This document shows positions 14,889 to 23,782 of a stretch of DNA of 37,980 bases, one piece after another; positions within the stretch are counted from its first letter, which is position 1; each line of letters begins with the position of its first letter. Source of the stretch: a virus; the IMG/VR virus record IMGVR_UViG_3300044712_002001, positions 1 through 37,980 of that record, one strand, 5' to 3'. The notes beneath the pieces are model-generated. The model ran no database searches. It had not been told where the DNA came from and saw nothing but the letters and a program-made list of their open reading frames with translations. The position numbers and the translations under genes are program-made.

Positions 14889-16058
14889 TCAAATTTTTTC
14901 CAAATCTCCCCTCACATAACTCATTCTGTCCATCTTCTCCTCCTCGTCCCTGTAAATCGTCTCAACCCTGCAGCTGCGGAACAACCCTTTTACCCCCGCA
15001 CGCCTTGCATAGTTCTCCCTCGTATAATACCAGAAGCTGTTCTCATTCCAGAAGCTCTTCACCCCCGGATCCTGGAACCCCGCCCTTCCATCCGTGCTCG
15101 GGGTCATCGTCAGAATCATCCCACCCGGAGCCAGCACCCTGTGCACCTCACCCATAAACCCCCTCGCATCCTCCACATACTGCAGCACATCCACAGCCTT
15201 AATCAGCCCCACCGAATTATCTTTTCGGTCCCTGAGCGCAGCCGAAGGGGCAGTCGAAGGGAGCGAAGGCCGGTCCCCGAGCGCAGCCGAGGGGAGATCA
15301 ATAACATCCAACCCATTCACCTCCGCGAACCTCCTGCACAGCCCCTCTATATTATTATGGTACAGCCTGTCATTCAGCTGCCTTATCATCTCACCATTCT
15401 TAATGAAAGTATTATTCCCGTTAATCCTGTACACATAGAGCACCTCCTCAATCTCCTTAAACTTCGTCTCCATGTAAAGCCGGTGCATCAGGTCAAGATC
15501 ATCGCACACCTTCAGCGAGTCGTTATGCCCGCCGATCTTCTCATACACATCCCTGCGCCATGCCCTTATGTGGTCAGGGGCAAAATAGATATCACCAAGC
15601 CTCCCCGGGTAAACAGGCTGGTTATGCATTGCATAAAGCCTCTTGCCCCTCCAGAAGAAAAAGCTATGTTTCCACCCATACTCCTCCAGGTAAGGCCTGA
15701 AGTCATTGCTCAGCTTCGCGTTCCTCGAAAAAACAAACCCCGTTTCATCATCCTCGAAAGCCGCTGCAAGCTTCTCCAGGCAATCATCTGTAAGCAGATC
15801 ATCATGGTCCACCTCCGCAATCACATCACCCGTCGCCTGCATGCACGCCAGCCTCTTCAGAAACCCCACCGAGTTATTGGTGAACGGACAATCCACAATC
15901 TTAATTCGCTGGTCCGGTTCCTGAGCGCAGTCGAAGGACGCTCCGTTGTTGAGCAGAATAATCCATTCCCAGTCCCTGTGCGTCTGGCTCATAATCGTTC
16001 TCTCCAGCTCGCTCAGGTACTGGGCATCATGCGTCGGTGTAATGATCGAGATCTTCAT
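14889..16058 (-). CDS. GT2 glycosyltransferase fused to a methyltransferase-like domain
   Basis: 389 residues. Residues 1-240 are a GT-A glycosyltransferase: MKISIITPTHD, the metal-binding DHDD at 84-87, and CDDLDLMHRL at about 185-194. Residues about 283-360 resemble the second half of a class I methyltransferase (AVDVLQYVEDARGFMGEVHR, then LAPGGMIL), but the AdoMet-binding glycine motif is missing. Three REP copies lie in the coding frame: residues 42-50 (FDCAQEPDQ) and two within 255-279. It sits among tail genes, so it may decorate virion proteins or host polymers. The insertions may have damaged the domain junction. Confidence 0.8.
   Translation of the reverse strand: MKISIITPTHDAQYLSELERTIMSQTHRDWEWIILLNNGASFDCAQEPDQRIKIVDCPFTNNSVGFLKRLACMQATGDVIAEVDHDDLLTDDCLEKLAAAFEDDETGFVFSRNAKLSNDFRPYLEEYGWKHSFFFWRGKRLYAMHNQPVYPGRLGDIYFAPDHIRAWRRDVYEKIGGHNDSLKVCDDLDLMHRLYMETKFKEIEEVLYVYRINGNNTFIKNGEMIRQLNDRLYHNNIEGLCRRFAEVNGLDVIDLPSAALGDRPSLPSTAPSAALRDRKDNSVGLIKAVDVLQYVEDARGFMGEVHRVLAPGGMILTMTPSTDGRAGFQDPGVKSFWNENSFWYYTRENYARRAGVKGLFRSCRVETIYRDEEEKMDRMSYVRGDLEKI
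15226..15294. repeat. Two REP-type repeats inside the glycosyltransferase gene
   Basis: Copies of CGGTCCCTGAGCGCAGCCGA start at 15226 and 15271, separated by a partial unit. They are read in frame as ALGDR/ALRDR peptides in the linker between the two domains. Confidence 0.8.
15914..15937. repeat. REP-type repeat near the glycosyltransferase N-terminus
   Basis: CCGGTTCCTGAGCGCAGTCG at 15914 onward is another copy of the same repeat, read in a different frame as FDCAQEPD after the second beta strand of the GT-A fold. Confidence 0.75.
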
Positions 16059-16075
16059 AGTGCTTAAGCCATGTA

Positions 16076-16234
16076 TTAGTTTACCTGGTCCCCGTCCCTT
16101 TTATCATCATCCTTCTTTGTGCCGGGAGCTACACCTGTGCCCTTGCTTTTCTGGTTATCAGATTTCTGTACCAGAATAATTGCAATTATCAATGTTATAA
16201 TCGCTGCTGTAAAGATCCATGCTGTTGTTGTCAT
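16076..16234 (-). CDS. Small single-pass membrane protein (52 aa)
   Basis: An ATG at 16234 gives a frame of 52 codons that fills most of the gap between two structural genes. Residues about 5-23 are a strong transmembrane helix (AWIFTAAIITLIIAIILV), followed by a hydrophilic tail rich in Lys, Asp and Gly. It could be a holin-like or virion-associated membrane protein. No family recognised. Confidence 0.6.
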   Translation of the reverse strand: MTTTAWIFTAAIITLIIAIILVQKSDNQKSKGTGVAPGTKKDDDKRDGDQVN

Positions 16235-16245
16235 GCCGTTTATAT

Positions 16246-17268
16246 TTACGATTCACTTCCAAAAGATATGCTCATTGTCCAGTCCGATAAGTTAACTGCC
16301 CCTCCATTACCCACAACATAATCTACAACCGACAATGGAGTGTTTGAATAATATGTACCATTAACCGAGCTGCGCCATATATAGAACGATCCGTTCACAA
16401 CCCCCGTTCCCGATATGCTTACCTGTATTGCCAGGTCAGTTATGTCACCATCAAGCGAGTTGGCAAGGTTGGTTATATTCAGCTTGCCGTCAGTGTAATC
16501 AATATAGTTTCCTATCTGAGTGCTGTTCGGGGTAATACCCCAATTCCCCTTGCCCGGGAATGAAACTGAATCCGATGCACCGTTTGCTCCGATATTAACT
16601 GTCCTGTCGTAACTTGTGGTATTTGGTACAAGGCACAGAGCATTACCGCCGTTCTGATCAAATTCAGTAAGGCTGTCACCAATAAAAAGCTTAACAGTAA
16701 TAGTCTTATTGCTTGTAATTACACCGGTATCACAGGTAATAAAAGCATCATCATCAAAGTTGCTTAAAGGCTCAATAGTATATCCAACCATTGTAGATCC
16801 ATCCCATAAGGTCAGCACGAGAGCGAGGGCAGGATAAGGATACTTCACCTCACCTAAGTTCACATACGCGTCAAAGGTCGCAACATCGCCGGTAATTATA
16901 TTCTCACTAAACCATATATGATCTAAGCCGGGTGTAATTGCAGTATGATTATAGCCACCCCAGTCATCAAGCTCATCCGGGGCCACAACATCGTTAACCA
17001 AAGTCTCTGTCAGAGATCCGCCCCCGTTTGAATAACTCCTGCTCACAGGACCGAACCCGCTCCACTCATTAACATTTGCATGCTCAGCCAGTCCCTGTAA
17101 ATCATATACAGAAATACCCAGCACTTCGGCAACCTTGTCAACATCAATATTCTCAACCTCCACAGTCGATCCCACAACAGCCATATTCGCCTGCGCCGGT
17201 ACCGATGCCCTTGCCTTAATCGCTGCAGCAGTAAAACCCCTGTATGCATTAAGTACAAGCTTCGTCAT
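16246..17268 (-). CDS. Tail-associated structural protein (340 aa)
   Basis: After a helical N-terminus (about 1-62) that contains a possible small HTH-like segment (VDKVAEVLGISVYDLQGL), the rest is Gly/Ser/Thr/Asn-rich and beta-strand-like, typical of tail fibre or baseplate proteins. The ATG overlaps the stop of the tail-tip gene (ATGA). No specific family recognised. Assignment is from composition and from its place between the tail tip and spike genes. Confidence 0.65.
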   Translation of the reverse strand: MTKLVLNAYRGFTAAAIKARASVPAQANMAVVGSTVEVENIDVDKVAEVLGISVYDLQGLAEHANVNEWSGFGPVSRSYSNGGGSLTETLVNDVVAPDELDDWGGYNHTAITPGLDHIWFSENIITGDVATFDAYVNLGEVKYPYPALALVLTLWDGSTMVGYTIEPLSNFDDDAFITCDTGVITSNKTITVKLFIGDSLTEFDQNGGNALCLVPNTTSYDRTVNIGANGASDSVSFPGKGNWGITPNSTQIGNYIDYTDGKLNITNLANSLDGDITDLAIQVSISGTGVVNGSFYIWRSSVNGTYYSNTPLSVVDYVVGNGGAVNLSDWTMSISFGSES

Positions 17269-19643
17269 AGCGTAACCCTCCCCTTAATGTTACTGGCTGC
17301 CTCAATAATCCCTGCGCTTGTAATCTTTGCAAGTACGGTAGTGCCTCGCTTTATTATCAGGCTGGTGCCGTCTTCCTCAATGCTCCAGTTGGCGGTCTTT
17401 AAAGCAGTTGCCTTTACATTACCACCAATAACAATACCAGTGTCCGTAACTGTAATTATATCAGTTCTTGCTCCTCCGTTATAATGAGATATATAACTAT
17501 GAGGAGATCCGCCTTCATCAACCCAATAGTAAAAGCCAATGCCATAAAAATTACCCTCGTAATATGAGCCTATTCTTATTTCATCATCCGCGTTAAAGGT
17601 ATGAGGAACCTGGTTTTCAACCTTTCCGTTGAACGTAGGGCTTGCTACCGGCGCATAATAACTCCCATGCTGCCCGTCCAGCAAATCCGCATCAAGCCCG
17701 CTCCCCGTACCATCAACCTCCTTAACCCTCGTCAGTATCTCTGTCGATGTAAACCCGCTCACATTACCCACGCCTACACCCGTAATCGCACCGTCGCTGT
17801 TTATTGTTGTTTCCCTGCTTGTATTCTCATTCTCTGTGGTAAACGTAATCGTCTCCGTGCTCCATGCTAGTATCTCAATAAGAGTAACATTCCACACCTC
17901 TTCATATACATCCCAGCTGCCTTCCGTTATCTCGAACTTCTTGCCGTTATGCGTTATTATCGACGCAAAGTTTAAACCCACTCCCCTTATTGTACCCATA
18001 AGCTTTTCCCTGGCAACCCTGTTCTCGCTCGCCAAAGCCCTTGCAAGCTGCACAAGCAGCGAGTAACCAGTTCCCCCCGGTCTGTGCCATAAGGTTGTTG
18101 CCGAACCATCTACAAGCCGTGTTATGTTATAATACAGAATCGATTTATTGGCAAGGTCAGGCGCATCAGCTGCCAGAATTGTCTTGGTGCCAAGATCATT
18201 AGATTCTTTCGAGCCTGTAAAAGATGCCTTTGTCTCAATGCCGCTCGGGTAAAGCTCTCCGGTCTGGCTCATAAAGTACACGCATGGCTCCGAAAAGGCT
18301 ACACCTTCGTAAGTTACAGCCCTCGGCGATGCCGTATAATACCTGTATAGCGATACTTGTAAAGTTCCCGAGCAGGGTATGCTGTTTGTTATAATTTTAA
18401 GCCTGTTCCATGTTGGACCATATATCGAAGATGAAACACTTTCGCTTATAAAGCTCAGGCTGGTTGTCCATCCCTGTTTTGTCAGGAAGTAATTAATGGC
18501 CCCATCAGTTAGGGCAACCATCATTCTTACCTCCATTGTTATGTTAAGCAGCCCGTTTGTGTATGTTCCGGTATCATGGCCCAGTGGTGCAAAATCAACC
18601 TCAAACACAAAAGGCTCAAGGGCAACCTTGGTTATCTCAATAGCCTGGTATATCTTATCATTATCATCAGTTGCCCGTCCTGTTAAGTAGGCATATGCCT
18701 TCCCGTCCTTTATACCCTGGTCTGTAGTAAAAGTTCCCGTCTTTGTCCAGCTCGTAAACTGCCCGCCTGTAATTCTCCAGAACTCGTAATTGTCAAGCAG
18801 CGACTTCTTCCTGCCAAAATCATGTTTCAGTGTAACCTTCTTGCCTCCGGGTTCAAGAGATCTGTTTAGCGGTGTGCCAACTGGCCACACATCTCCACCC
18901 AGGTCAGGCAGCGCCATTGTAAGTACTTCCGGTGCTGTTTCAGTACCCTCGTAAACCCCGGCCGATGTATAAAGCATCCTCGTGCTTTCTTTATCTGCAC
19001 TGTGGGTTATCCTCCACCTGTTGTTAACCTGGGTAATCTCTGCATTATATTTTTCAAGAATATCCTCAAGCACATCCTGGCAGCTCTTCTTGTCATATAT
19101 ACCAGAGTCCTCTTCAGTCTGTGCAAAACAGGTTCTGTCCTCGGCATGGTTTGTTTCAAAAAGGTTAACAGCAATAGAGTAGCCAAGCCCGAGACCGATC
19201 TTGTCAAGGCAGTATATAATCATCTCAAGTTGGCTGTTTATACCCGTCTGCTCGTAGTCGATATCTTTAAGCAATCCCAGTCCATCGGTTGCAGTGAATC
19301 TTATGGTAATCGGGGCAGTCTTGTAAAGCGCTTCCAGCTGCTGCGGAAGATTGAACCCGCTCCATAAACATACAATCCCCTTGTAAAACTCAACCTTAAT
19401 CATCTGTGGATCGTTCGTGTAGAACTCATCCATCTCAAAGTTTACCAGTTCTCGAATTGCAAAATCAATCGAAGTTCCCTTTATAAATTTATTGTTCCCT
19501 TTCTTCGGAACAATGGCGCCATCAATAGGCATGCTTCTGTTCACAGGGCTTCCGGCATAATCCTTAAATGAAATCTTCAGCGAGTACCCTTCGCTGTTAA
19601 CCCTCGTCTTGCAGGGTAAATCATATTTAAGTCCGTATGCCAT
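17265..19643 (-). CDS. Tail tip / central fibre protein
   Basis: 792 residues, immediately downstream of the tape measure gene, the usual place of the tail-tip hub. The N-terminal 250 residues are strand-rich and hub-like (MAYGLKYDLPCKTR, then VNNRWRITHS). Around residue 650 is DADLLDGQHGSYYA, a phrase common in phage tail fibres, followed by a fibre-type end with TSAGIIEAASNIKG. It probably plugs the tail tube and carries the fibre region that contacts the host. Confidence 0.75.
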   Translation of the reverse strand: MAYGLKYDLPCKTRVNSEGYSLKISFKDYAGSPVNRSMPIDGAIVPKKGNNKFIKGTSIDFAIRELVNFEMDEFYTNDPQMIKVEFYKGIVCLWSGFNLPQQLEALYKTAPITIRFTATDGLGLLKDIDYEQTGINSQLEMIIYCLDKIGLGLGYSIAVNLFETNHAEDRTCFAQTEEDSGIYDKKSCQDVLEDILEKYNAEITQVNNRWRITHSADKESTRMLYTSAGVYEGTETAPEVLTMALPDLGGDVWPVGTPLNRSLEPGGKKVTLKHDFGRKKSLLDNYEFWRITGGQFTSWTKTGTFTTDQGIKDGKAYAYLTGRATDDNDKIYQAIEITKVALEPFVFEVDFAPLGHDTGTYTNGLLNITMEVRMMVALTDGAINYFLTKQGWTTSLSFISESVSSSIYGPTWNRLKIITNSIPCSGTLQVSLYRYYTASPRAVTYEGVAFSEPCVYFMSQTGELYPSGIETKASFTGSKESNDLGTKTILAADAPDLANKSILYYNITRLVDGSATTLWHRPGGTGYSLLVQLARALASENRVAREKLMGTIRGVGLNFASIITHNGKKFEITEGSWDVYEEVWNVTLIEILAWSTETITFTTENENTSRETTINSDGAITGVGVGNVSGFTSTEILTRVKEVDGTGSGLDADLLDGQHGSYYAPVASPTFNGKVENQVPHTFNADDEIRIGSYYEGNFYGIGFYYWVDEGGSPHSYISHYNGGARTDIITVTDTGIVIGGNVKATALKTANWSIEEDGTSLIIKRGTTVLAKITSAGIIEAASNIKGRVTL

Positions 19644-19661
19644 AATTCACTTCTGTGTTAT

Positions 19662-19704
19662 TCTCTCCCCCTGCCAAGGGGGACTGCCCGCAGGGCGAGG
19701 GGGT
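19662..19704. repeat. G/C-run dispersed repeat, copy 1
   Basis: A CTCCCCCTGCCAAGGGGGAC hairpin followed by GCCCGCAGGGCGAGGGGGT. It fills the gap between the tail-tip and tape measure genes. The same pattern recurs at 23.7, 28.6 and 29.4 kb. Confidence 0.7.
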
Positions 19705-19705
19705 A

Positions 19706-21331
19706 TTACCCCCGCTTCCTCCCCGATATCATCGCCTGCTTGTTATTCTCATTATTAATAACATACACCAGGTCTGATCCCTCCGCCGTAAGCTTGCCGT
19801 ATATCTGAATCTTTACCGGCTCCGTCTTAGGTCTTGCATCATAAGTAAAATTATTTGATCCGTAACCGCCACCTCCGCCCGGTGCGCCTATTGCTTTCGA
19901 CATCGATCCTTTTACCGCCGAACCGATAGCCATAAGAGCTACTCCGGCGCCTATCGCAAGCCCTGCACCGCCAAACGATATAAGAGCCTTCTCCAGTGCC
20001 ATCTTGGCAAAACCGGCAGCAATGCAGATACGCCCCACTGTTATTGCAAGCTCTCCGAATATCCCACCTATAACCTTGCCAAAATCCCCACCACTTACTT
20101 CACCTGATGCCAGCGCGCCTATGAACATAGAAAGGCCTTCGGCCATACTGGTAAAAGCTTCGTTAACCGAGGCAGCTATATCTACGCTTATTGTTTTTAT
20201 CTTTTCGAGGTGCGGTGCCAGTGCGTTTATGTTCGGTGCAAGGTCGGGAATAGCAAGGTTACTTATGTCAGCCCTTCCGGGTGAATTATCCATATTATAA
20301 CCCTTAAGTATTCTCAGGTCAATTGCCTTCTGGTCCTCTGCGTTTTCGTCCTTCTTTGTCTTAACCACAGCCTGTAGCGACTTATTCTCCTTGTCAAGCA
20401 GGCTCGAGGTCATTCTTATTGTGCTGTTGTAATCCTCCTGAGCCTGGTATCCAACAGTATCAATATCTTTGAAAGTATTGAAGAGCTTAACAAGAACATC
20501 CCTTTCCCCTTTCTGCAGTAATACAAAGAACTTGGAATAGCTCTCTATCACCGATGGATCAATATCCGCAATACCATAAAAATTGCCGGTATTGTATTTT
20601 ACGCTTTCCAAAGCCTGTTTCATATTGCCGAGGCTATAGCTAAGCGAAGTATCAAAAGCTTTTCTTAATCTCGTTTTTGTATCTTCCGAAAGAGCGTCAA
20701 TGGTCTCATACATCTTAACAGCCTCTTCAGCCTCCATCTTATTGCGGCCTTTCCACATACTCTTCTGCACCTCAAACTCTTCCTTTGCCAGCTGGGTGCG
20801 GCGCCTCATTATCTTTTCTTCAATAGTCTTAACCTGTTCTGCAGCATCAGCCCTCACGCTAAGTTCTTTGGTCTTATCCTTAACAATTTCCTGAAGAGCT
20901 GCACTCTCATGTTTTAGCTGGGCAATCCTGTAATCGTTGTACGAAGCTTTATCTTTTAGCTCATCAAGAACTTCTGCAAACTGCTTGCCTCTGGCGTAAC
21001 CATCCTCCATGTTACTGAAGAAACCACTAAAGTCCATTGTGGCAAGTGCCCTTCCTGCTTCAAAGCAAGCCTCCTTAACTCCACCCATCATTGCTTCGAA
21101 CCTGTCTCCCGGGCCCTCAATCGATTCAATGCTCTCCTTTAAAATTGCAAAGCCTCCGCCTGCAGCGCCAAGCAGTGCGAGAGGAGTAAGCATATCCTTC
21201 AATCCAAGAATACTTTTTTCAACCTTCTTGTCGAAGTCAACCAGCGCATCCTTACCCTGCTTCAGACCTTTGTCTGCGCCCTTGGCATCTACACCAAAAA
21301 TAGCCTTCAGGTTTGTTATTACAGTTCCCAT
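19706..21331 (-). CDS. Tape measure protein
   Basis: 541 residues, long helical central region (about 110-330) with coiled-coil character, and hydrophobic segments near the N-terminus (LTPLALLGAAGGGFAILKES) and at about 395-480 (Gly/Ala-rich helices such as FGGAGLAIGAGVALMAIGSA). This is the layout of siphovirus tape measures. At about 0.15 nm per residue the tail would be near 80 nm, a rule-of-thumb estimate. It follows the tail assembly chaperones, as expected. Confidence 0.85.
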   Translation of the reverse strand: MGTVITNLKAIFGVDAKGADKGLKQGKDALVDFDKKVEKSILGLKDMLTPLALLGAAGGGFAILKESIESIEGPGDRFEAMMGGVKEACFEAGRALATMDFSGFFSNMEDGYARGKQFAEVLDELKDKASYNDYRIAQLKHESAALQEIVKDKTKELSVRADAAEQVKTIEEKIMRRRTQLAKEEFEVQKSMWKGRNKMEAEEAVKMYETIDALSEDTKTRLRKAFDTSLSYSLGNMKQALESVKYNTGNFYGIADIDPSVIESYSKFFVLLQKGERDVLVKLFNTFKDIDTVGYQAQEDYNSTIRMTSSLLDKENKSLQAVVKTKKDENAEDQKAIDLRILKGYNMDNSPGRADISNLAIPDLAPNINALAPHLEKIKTISVDIAASVNEAFTSMAEGLSMFIGALASGEVSGGDFGKVIGGIFGELAITVGRICIAAGFAKMALEKALISFGGAGLAIGAGVALMAIGSAVKGSMSKAIGAPGGGGGYGSNNFTYDARPKTEPVKIQIYGKLTAEGSDLVYVINNENNKQAMISGRKRG

Positions 21332-22043
21332 TAATCAGGGTATTTATTTAATAAAAACTCCTTCTGTCTTTCTTCAAGCTCCATCTGTTGTGGATCCTTC
21401 TCGTCCGGTTTTATTTCTTCCTCTTTCTCTTCCCACGGAAACCTCCACATTTCTTCACAGGTAATCCCTTTATATTCTTCTGCAACCTGCAGGTTCCAAA
21501 GCAGCCAGGTTGATTTCCTTACCAGTTCTGCCTGCACTTTTCTTCTTTCGCTTTCAGCCTCATTCCATCCGTGCAGGGCGTCGAGCATGTCACCTATATA
21601 TGTATTGCCGAACTTTTCTGCATCCCATCCGAGAACCCCAAGAGCGAACCTCTTTAAAAAAGCATAGCTGTAATACTTCAGCGTATCCTCATCTAGTGGC
21701 TCGTTTCCTTCGTCTGTGTTTCCGTCACTCTCTCTTCGCTTTTTTTTTGCTCCTCACTCACCATTCTCCTGTTCAGAATTATCGAGAAGTCTTTTATTGC
21801 CTGAACATCCATAAGCCGGCCAAACTGCTTCTCGCTCATCTCAAGCTCCTTCCCGTCTGCATCCTCACCCTCTGATGCAGCGCAATAAGCAAGAGTCCGC
21901 AAAGTGAACATGTCGGCTTTCATCATGGCGAAGGCCGACAGATCCTTGCCTGTCATCTGGTTGAAAATACCAAGCGAGTTACAGTTAAGGTAAACCCTAA
22001 CCTTACGTCCGTCCTCAAGGGTTATATATTCAGCAGGTTTCAT
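21331..22043 (-). CDS. Tail assembly chaperone gpGT, -1 frameshift product
   Basis: The frame of the upstream chaperone gene contains nine A residues on the minus strand (21748-21740), read CAA AAA AAA AGC. A -1 slip there enters an open frame that runs without a stop from 21741 to 21331 and includes the segment beginning MLDALHGWNEAE. The fusion would be about 237 residues. This reproduces the gpG/gpGT arrangement of lambda-like phages, where a minority of ribosomes shift. The downstream frame has no convincing start of its own near the slip site, which supports frameshifting. The tape measure ATG abuts its stop. Confidence 0.8.
21693..22043 (-). CDS. Tail assembly chaperone gpG-like
   Basis: 116 residues: an N-terminal strand region (EYITLEDGRKVRVYLNCNSL), helices, and a charged C-terminus reached only by ribosomes that do not shift frame. 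It lies between the tail tube and tape measure genes, the standard place for these chaperones. They coat the tape measure protein until the tube polymerises. Confidence 0.8.
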   Translation of the reverse strand: MKPAEYITLEDGRKVRVYLNCNSLGIFNQMTGKDLSAFAMMKADMFTLRTLAYCAASEGEDADGKELEMSEKQFGRLMDVQAIKDFSIILNRRMVSEEQKKSEERVTETQTKETSH

Positions 22044-22052
22044 AACTCAGAA

Positions 22053-22466
22053 TTATCCCTGGTTCCCGAACGATACCGATCCCTTAATAGCTTCAAGCGA
22101 TCCGCTCCAGTTGCCGGCTTTTTTCTCCGAGCCTGCATCCTCTTTCCATGATGTTATTACAGCATAGCCCGAGGTCTGCTGGTTACCCTGCGAAAACCTT
22201 CCGTAAATGAAAGGAAACTGTGTGCCCAGCGATGAAGCAACCCTCATCGTCTCGAAGTTTTCTTCGTTGGCTGCAACACCATAAGTCTTGCCTGCAATGT
22301 CAAGAGAATGATCAGCGTCAACAAATTCCTTTGCTGCGTTGCCTTCGTTTGCCTTAAGCAGAACATCATCGAAATTTGGCTTTACTGCAAACCCCGTTGT
22401 CTCAAGCCCGGTAATAAGCTTACCGCCAAGCTTGATCGTTAATGCGTATTGATTTACTTTTCCCAT
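22053..22466 (-). CDS. Major tail tube protein
   Basis: 137 residues, beta-rich, opening with NQYALTIKLGGKLITGLETT and containing KPNFDDVLLKANEG and a C-terminal WSGSLEAIKGSVSFG. This matches the style of TP901-1-type tail tube proteins. Order before the chaperones and tape measure supports the call. It would form the stacked hexamers of the tail tube. Confidence 0.8.
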   Translation of the reverse strand: MGKVNQYALTIKLGGKLITGLETTGFAVKPNFDDVLLKANEGNAAKEFVDADHSLDIAGKTYGVAANEENFETMRVASSLGTQFPFIYGRFSQGNQQTSGYAVITSWKEDAGSEKKAGNWSGSLEAIKGSVSFGNQG

Positions 22467-22478
22467 GGCCTTAAAAAA

Positions 22479-22844
22479 TTAAATATTACTTGTTTCAATA
22501 TTAAAGTTCATTATCGTGTAGTACATTTGGCTCTGCATGTCAAAGTCCGGATCATCACCCAGGTAATCAACACTCTCAATCGCTGTTCCTGAAATCGTTA
22601 TACCCTCCATGGCTTCAATTGCCGTTCTTACCCTTGTTTTAAGAGTCTCCACACTGTCGGGCAGCTTGTCAATAATCATAAGTTCGCAGCTGTTCTCATA
22701 TCCACTCACACCGCTTTTCAGTCTTACCGGAGTCTGCTTTTCCTTGTGCACGCAAAACGGAACCTCAATCTCCTCCCCCTCAATGGCAAAAGCAGTGTTC
22801 GTGATCACCTTCTGTACTTCAACCTGAATAGCCTCGCTTATCAT
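22479..22844 (-). CDS. Tail terminator / completion protein (DUF3168-like)
   Basis: 121 residues with an alpha-beta pattern, TLKTRVRTAIEAMEGITISG, and a C-terminal strand pair (YYTIMNFNIET). Size and position between the HK97-gp10-like and tail tube genes fit the tail terminator family. No catalytic function expected. Confidence 0.7.
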   Translation of the reverse strand: MISEAIQVEVQKVITNTAFAIEGEEIEVPFCVHKEKQTPVRLKSGVSGYENSCELMIIDKLPDSVETLKTRVRTAIEAMEGITISGTAIESVDYLGDDPDFDMQSQMYYTIMNFNIETSNI

Positions 22845-22862
22845 ATGCTGCGTGTTTGTACC

Positions 22863-23369
22863 TTATTTCAGCGCCCTGTCGTTCAAAAATTTCGTCATCT
22901 CAAAATCGGCGCTCTCTTCAAATGTTCTCTGGGCTGTCCCTTTGCTTTTATCCCATCCTTTTTCAGCAAACAGTCCCGGCCTTATCCCCGCCATTGTTCC
23001 AGCTTTAGTCTTCCTTCTCACCGGGGTCCTGAAATTATAGAACCTGTTCGCCCTCCAGTCAAGCGTTCCGTAGTTATGCCAGAAAAGAATCGTGTAAGCA
23101 TCGAAGTGTTTTCCTTTCTTATTCCTGAACAACCCCTCGTTAAAGAAGAATCCAACGGCCATACTCGGGTTTTTCCCTTTCTTCCCTGGCTTGGCCTTTA
23201 CAATCCTCTTCATCTGTGAAAGATTCGAGGGAAGGCTTGAAATCATTGCCTTCCTTACCGGTTCTGCCGCCTTCCTGAAAGCATTTGTAACAGGCTTCTT
23301 AAAGCCCCCGTCCGGAAACTCATCAAGCATCCTTTTCAGGTTTTCGCTCCCCTGGAGAACTATCTTCAT
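22863..23369 (-). CDS. HK97 gp10-like head-tail protein
   Basis: 168 residues. N-terminal helix after MKIVLQGSENLKRMLDEFPD, then AFRKAAEPVRKAMISSLPSN, a basic loop, and AYTILFWHNYGTLDWR followed by RPGLFAEKGWD. This is the common pattern of gp10-type proteins in the head-tail interface. It overlaps its upstream neighbour by one base, within the connector group. Confidence 0.8.
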   Translation of the reverse strand: MKIVLQGSENLKRMLDEFPDGGFKKPVTNAFRKAAEPVRKAMISSLPSNLSQMKRIVKAKPGKKGKNPSMAVGFFFNEGLFRNKKGKHFDAYTILFWHNYGTLDWRANRFYNFRTPVRRKTKAGTMAGIRPGLFAEKGWDKSKGTAQRTFEESADFEMTKFLNDRALK

Positions 23370-23698
23370 TATTCCACAATCTTTTCAGCCACAATTTCAA
23401 TGAACAAACTATCTTCCGGATCCGCGTCCACCGAAAGAATATTATATTGAATCCCGCCATCAACAATCCTCATCGTCTCGTCGATTGCCGCGAAATAGTG
23501 CGTCCTGTATTTATATCTTGGTGCCCTCACCAGTCTGTTGTTCACATAATTCTCAGGCGATTCCCCCGCCTCCTTCCTCGAAGTCAGCATGAAGCACAGA
23601 TGAGCAAACGACTTCTGCGGAGCACCCATCGGGCTCTTCGTCGTCACAGGCGTAATCACCTGCACCTTCCTTCTCATCTCACCTAACTTCCCAGCCAT
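23369..23698 (-). CDS. Head closure protein (phage head-tail joining family)
   Basis: 109 residues beginning MAGKLGEMRRKVQVITPVTT, a typical opening of head-tail joining proteins (SPP1 gp16-like), with a beta-barrel-like remainder including IVDGGIQYNILSVDADPEDS. It would seal the connector after packaging. Confidence 0.8.
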   Translation of the reverse strand: MAGKLGEMRRKVQVITPVTTKSPMGAPQKSFAHLCFMLTSRKEAGESPENYVNNRLVRAPRYKYRTHYFAAIDETMRIVDGGIQYNILSVDADPEDSLFIEIVAEKIVE

Positions 23699-23735
23699 CT
23701 CTTGCTTCTTTATTTTTTTGTGCGTCGGCGGATTT

Positions 23736-23782
23736 TCTCCCCCCCCTGGGGGGAGATACCGGCGAAGCCGGAGAGGGGGGTT
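23736..23782. repeat. G/C-run dispersed repeat, copy 2
   Basis: TCTCCCCCCCCTGGGGGGAG, then ACCGGCGAAGCCGGAGAGGG, giving two nested hairpins. It occupies the gap between the head closure and connector genes. Confidence 0.7.

Noticed and set aside
14856-16067. Long plus-strand open frame (403 codons)
   Set aside because: It is the opposite-strand shadow of the glycosyltransferase gene; rich in Pro, Arg and His with no domain.
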